Of a DNA stretch of 6,842 nt, positions 6,192-6,842 are shown piece after piece. Position 1 is the first letter of the stretch; every line of letters begins with the position of its first letter. Under the pieces are notes generated by a model. That model had not been told where the DNA came from. It searched no databases and saw only the letters and a list, made by a program, of their open reading frames with translations. Source of the stretch: Actinomycetota bacterium (GTDB lineage: Bacteria > Actinomycetota > Thermoleophilia > Gaiellales > Gaiellaceae); contig PMMN01000046.1 in NCBI GenBank assembly GCA_003162235.1, positions 2,526-9,367 on the forward strand. The letters are read 5' to 3'. A program made the translations under genes and the position numbers.

Positions 6192-6206
6192 TCCCCGCAC
6201 CGGGGA
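6192..6206. repeat. Inverted repeat upstream of the GNAT gene
   Basis: TCCCCG (6192-6197) and CGGGGA (6201-6206) are perfect reverse complements around a 3-nt centre. The element ends 2 bp before the candidate -10, so it would occupy the promoter spacer and could serve as a repressor operator; chance occurrence in GC-rich DNA is also possible. Confidence 0.4.
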
Positions 6207-6208
6207 CA

Positions 6209-6214
6209 TACAGT
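6209..6214 (+). promoter_or_regulatory. Candidate -10 box for the GNAT gene (TACAGT)
   Basis: TACAGT fits TANNNT and ends 6 nt before the GTG at 6221, the same spacing as in front of the AEC gene. This predicts a transcript beginning at or next to the start codon. No clear -35 is present. Confidence 0.45.
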
Positions 6215-6220
6215 GGCGTA

Positions 6221-6748
6221 GTGAGCCTCCGGCTCGAGACGAAGCGCCTGGTCATCCGTAGCTTCGAGCCGCGTGACGCAGAACCCTGGCTCGAGATGGT
6301 GAGCGACTCCGATTTCGGGCGCTTCGTTCCGCCACCACCGCCCACCACTCCGGAGACGTTCCAGCGCATGGTCAAGCGGCGTCACGCAATGGAGCGTGAG
6401 CGCGGCTATGCGATGTGGGCTGTCGACCTCAAGGAGGGAGGCATCTTCGTGGGCCAGTGCGGCTTCTACCCCGCCGAGGGCACGGGGCGGCCGGAGGTCG
6501 AGCTTGCCTACCACTTCGACAAGGCTTCGTGGAACAGGGGCTACGCGACGGAAGCCGTGCGTGCCGTGCTTGCGCGCGGACTCGGGCCGGTCAGTCTCGA
6601 CCGCGTGATTGCGCTCATCGTGCCGGAGCACATCGCGTCGTGCCGAGTCGCTGAGAAGGCCGGGATGCGTTTCGAGGGCTGCATCACCGCATACGACATC
6701 GAAGGCCTGAAGCAGTACGTCGCCGAGCGGGACTGGTGGAGTGCGTAG
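6221..6748 (+). CDS. GNAT-family N-acetyltransferase, RimJ/RimL type
   Basis: Members of this cytoplasmic family move an acetyl group from acetyl-CoA to an amine, such as a protein N-terminus, a small metabolite or an aminoglycoside; the acceptor cannot be told from sequence. The 175-residue protein opens with LETKRLVIRSFEPRDAEPW (5-23), the typical Acetyltransf_3 start. FVGQCGFYP (76-84) and VELAYHFDKASWNRGYATEA (93-112) lead into the acetyl-CoA loop, with NRGYATEA filling the Q/R-x-x-G-x-A position. PEHIASCRVAEKAGMRFEG (135-153) is the motif-B region; the usual Asn of the N-x-x-S pattern reads His137. A run of five prolines occurs at 37-41. GTG 6221 is the only possible start after an in-frame TGA at 6173; the next ATG would remove the first strand. 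It appears monocistronic, followed by a hairpin. Confidence 0.9.
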   Translation: MSLRLETKRLVIRSFEPRDAEPWLEMVSDSDFGRFVPPPPPTTPETFQRMVKRRHAMERERGYAMWAVDLKEGGIFVGQCGFYPAEGTGRPEVELAYHFDKASWNRGYATEAVRAVLARGLGPVSLDRVIALIVPEHIASCRVAEKAGMRFEGCITAYDIEGLKQYVAERDWWSA

Positions 6749-6750
6749 CG

Positions 6751-6774
6751 TCACCGCCTGACCGAAGGCGGTGA
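6751..6774 (+). terminator. Hairpin terminator after the GNAT gene
   Basis: TCACCGCCT (6751-6759) and AGGCGGTGA (6766-6774) form a perfect 9-bp stem with a 6-nt loop, beginning 2 nt after the stop codon. It is followed by mixed A/T-rich sequence (ATTCAATTC) and not a T-run, so it resembles the tract-poor hairpins common in actinobacteria. It could also serve a convergent gene lying beyond the right edge. Confidence 0.65.
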
Positions 6775-6842
6775 ATTCAATTCGGGCGACGTCTAGCTGT
6801 TGGGGGTACCTGAGCGAGCGTTACCGAACGAAGCAGTTTGTC
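6775..6842. other. Unassigned right-hand edge
   Basis: These 68 bases hold no feature I can name. One plus-strand frame is open from a TTG at 6800 to the edge and one minus-strand frame is open from the edge to about 6778; both are too short to judge. Confidence 0.3.

Noticed and set aside
5622..6209. Minus-strand open frames of about 160-195 codons across the AEC 3' end and the AEC-GNAT gap
   Set aside because: They are antisense shadows of the AEC and GNAT genes with no motif, and nothing supports their starts.
1..6842. CRISPR arrays, insertion sequences, tRNA/rRNA genes, purine riboswitch, or a novel defence cluster
   Set aside because: No regularly spaced repeats, transposase motifs, terminal inverted repeats, cloverleaf-like segments or long structured leaders were seen. 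Leaders of the pur genes are too short for a riboswitch.

Overview
This is a high-GC (roughly two-thirds G+C by eye) bacterial chromosomal window, nearly fully coding, built around de novo purine biosynthesis. GC-rich third codon positions, frequent GTG starts, first genes lacking a Shine-Dalgarno but sitting just behind a TANNNT -10 box, and the gene content all fit an actinobacterium. A Thermoleophilia-like lineage (Gaiellales/Solirubrobacterales) is my best guess, but that is inference and not proven here.

Layout. Positions 1-1841 (minus strand) carry purB followed by purC; purC is cut by the left edge. Positions 1955-2932 (plus) carry a membrane-anchored NodB-type polysaccharide deacetylase, divergent from purB across a 113-bp gap with a 9-bp inverted repeat. 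Positions 2953-5049 (minus) form a tight cistron purD > purE > an isoprenylcysteine/phospholipid methyltransferase-family membrane protein, all overlapping, converging on the deacetylase with only 20 bp between stops. Positions 5103-6005 (plus) hold an AEC-family transporter divergent from purD across 53 bp. Positions 6221-6748 (plus) hold a RimJ/RimL-like GNAT acetyltransferase followed by a 9-bp perfect hairpin. The last 68 bases have no assignable gene.

How it fits together. PurD makes GAR (step 2). PurE, PurC and PurB perform three consecutive steps: N5-CAIR to CAIR, CAIR plus aspartate to SAICAR, and SAICAR to AICAR plus fumarate; PurB also makes AMP from adenylosuccinate. The pur genes are split into two same-strand transcripts by the oppositely oriented deacetylase. 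The lead genes purB and purD share a matching upstream layout (GACC, 20 bp, TAGAYT, 9 bp, start codon) that suggests common promoter architecture. The internal genes purC and purE have recognisable ribosome-binding sites, whereas purB, purD, the AEC gene and the GNAT gene have none and look leaderless or nearly so.

I see no mobile element, CRISPR array, RNA gene, toxin-antitoxin or defence system. The window is mostly ordinary housekeeping DNA; the points worth following up are the start/promoter architecture, the coupling of the methyltransferase to purE, and the regulatory-looking inverted repeats.
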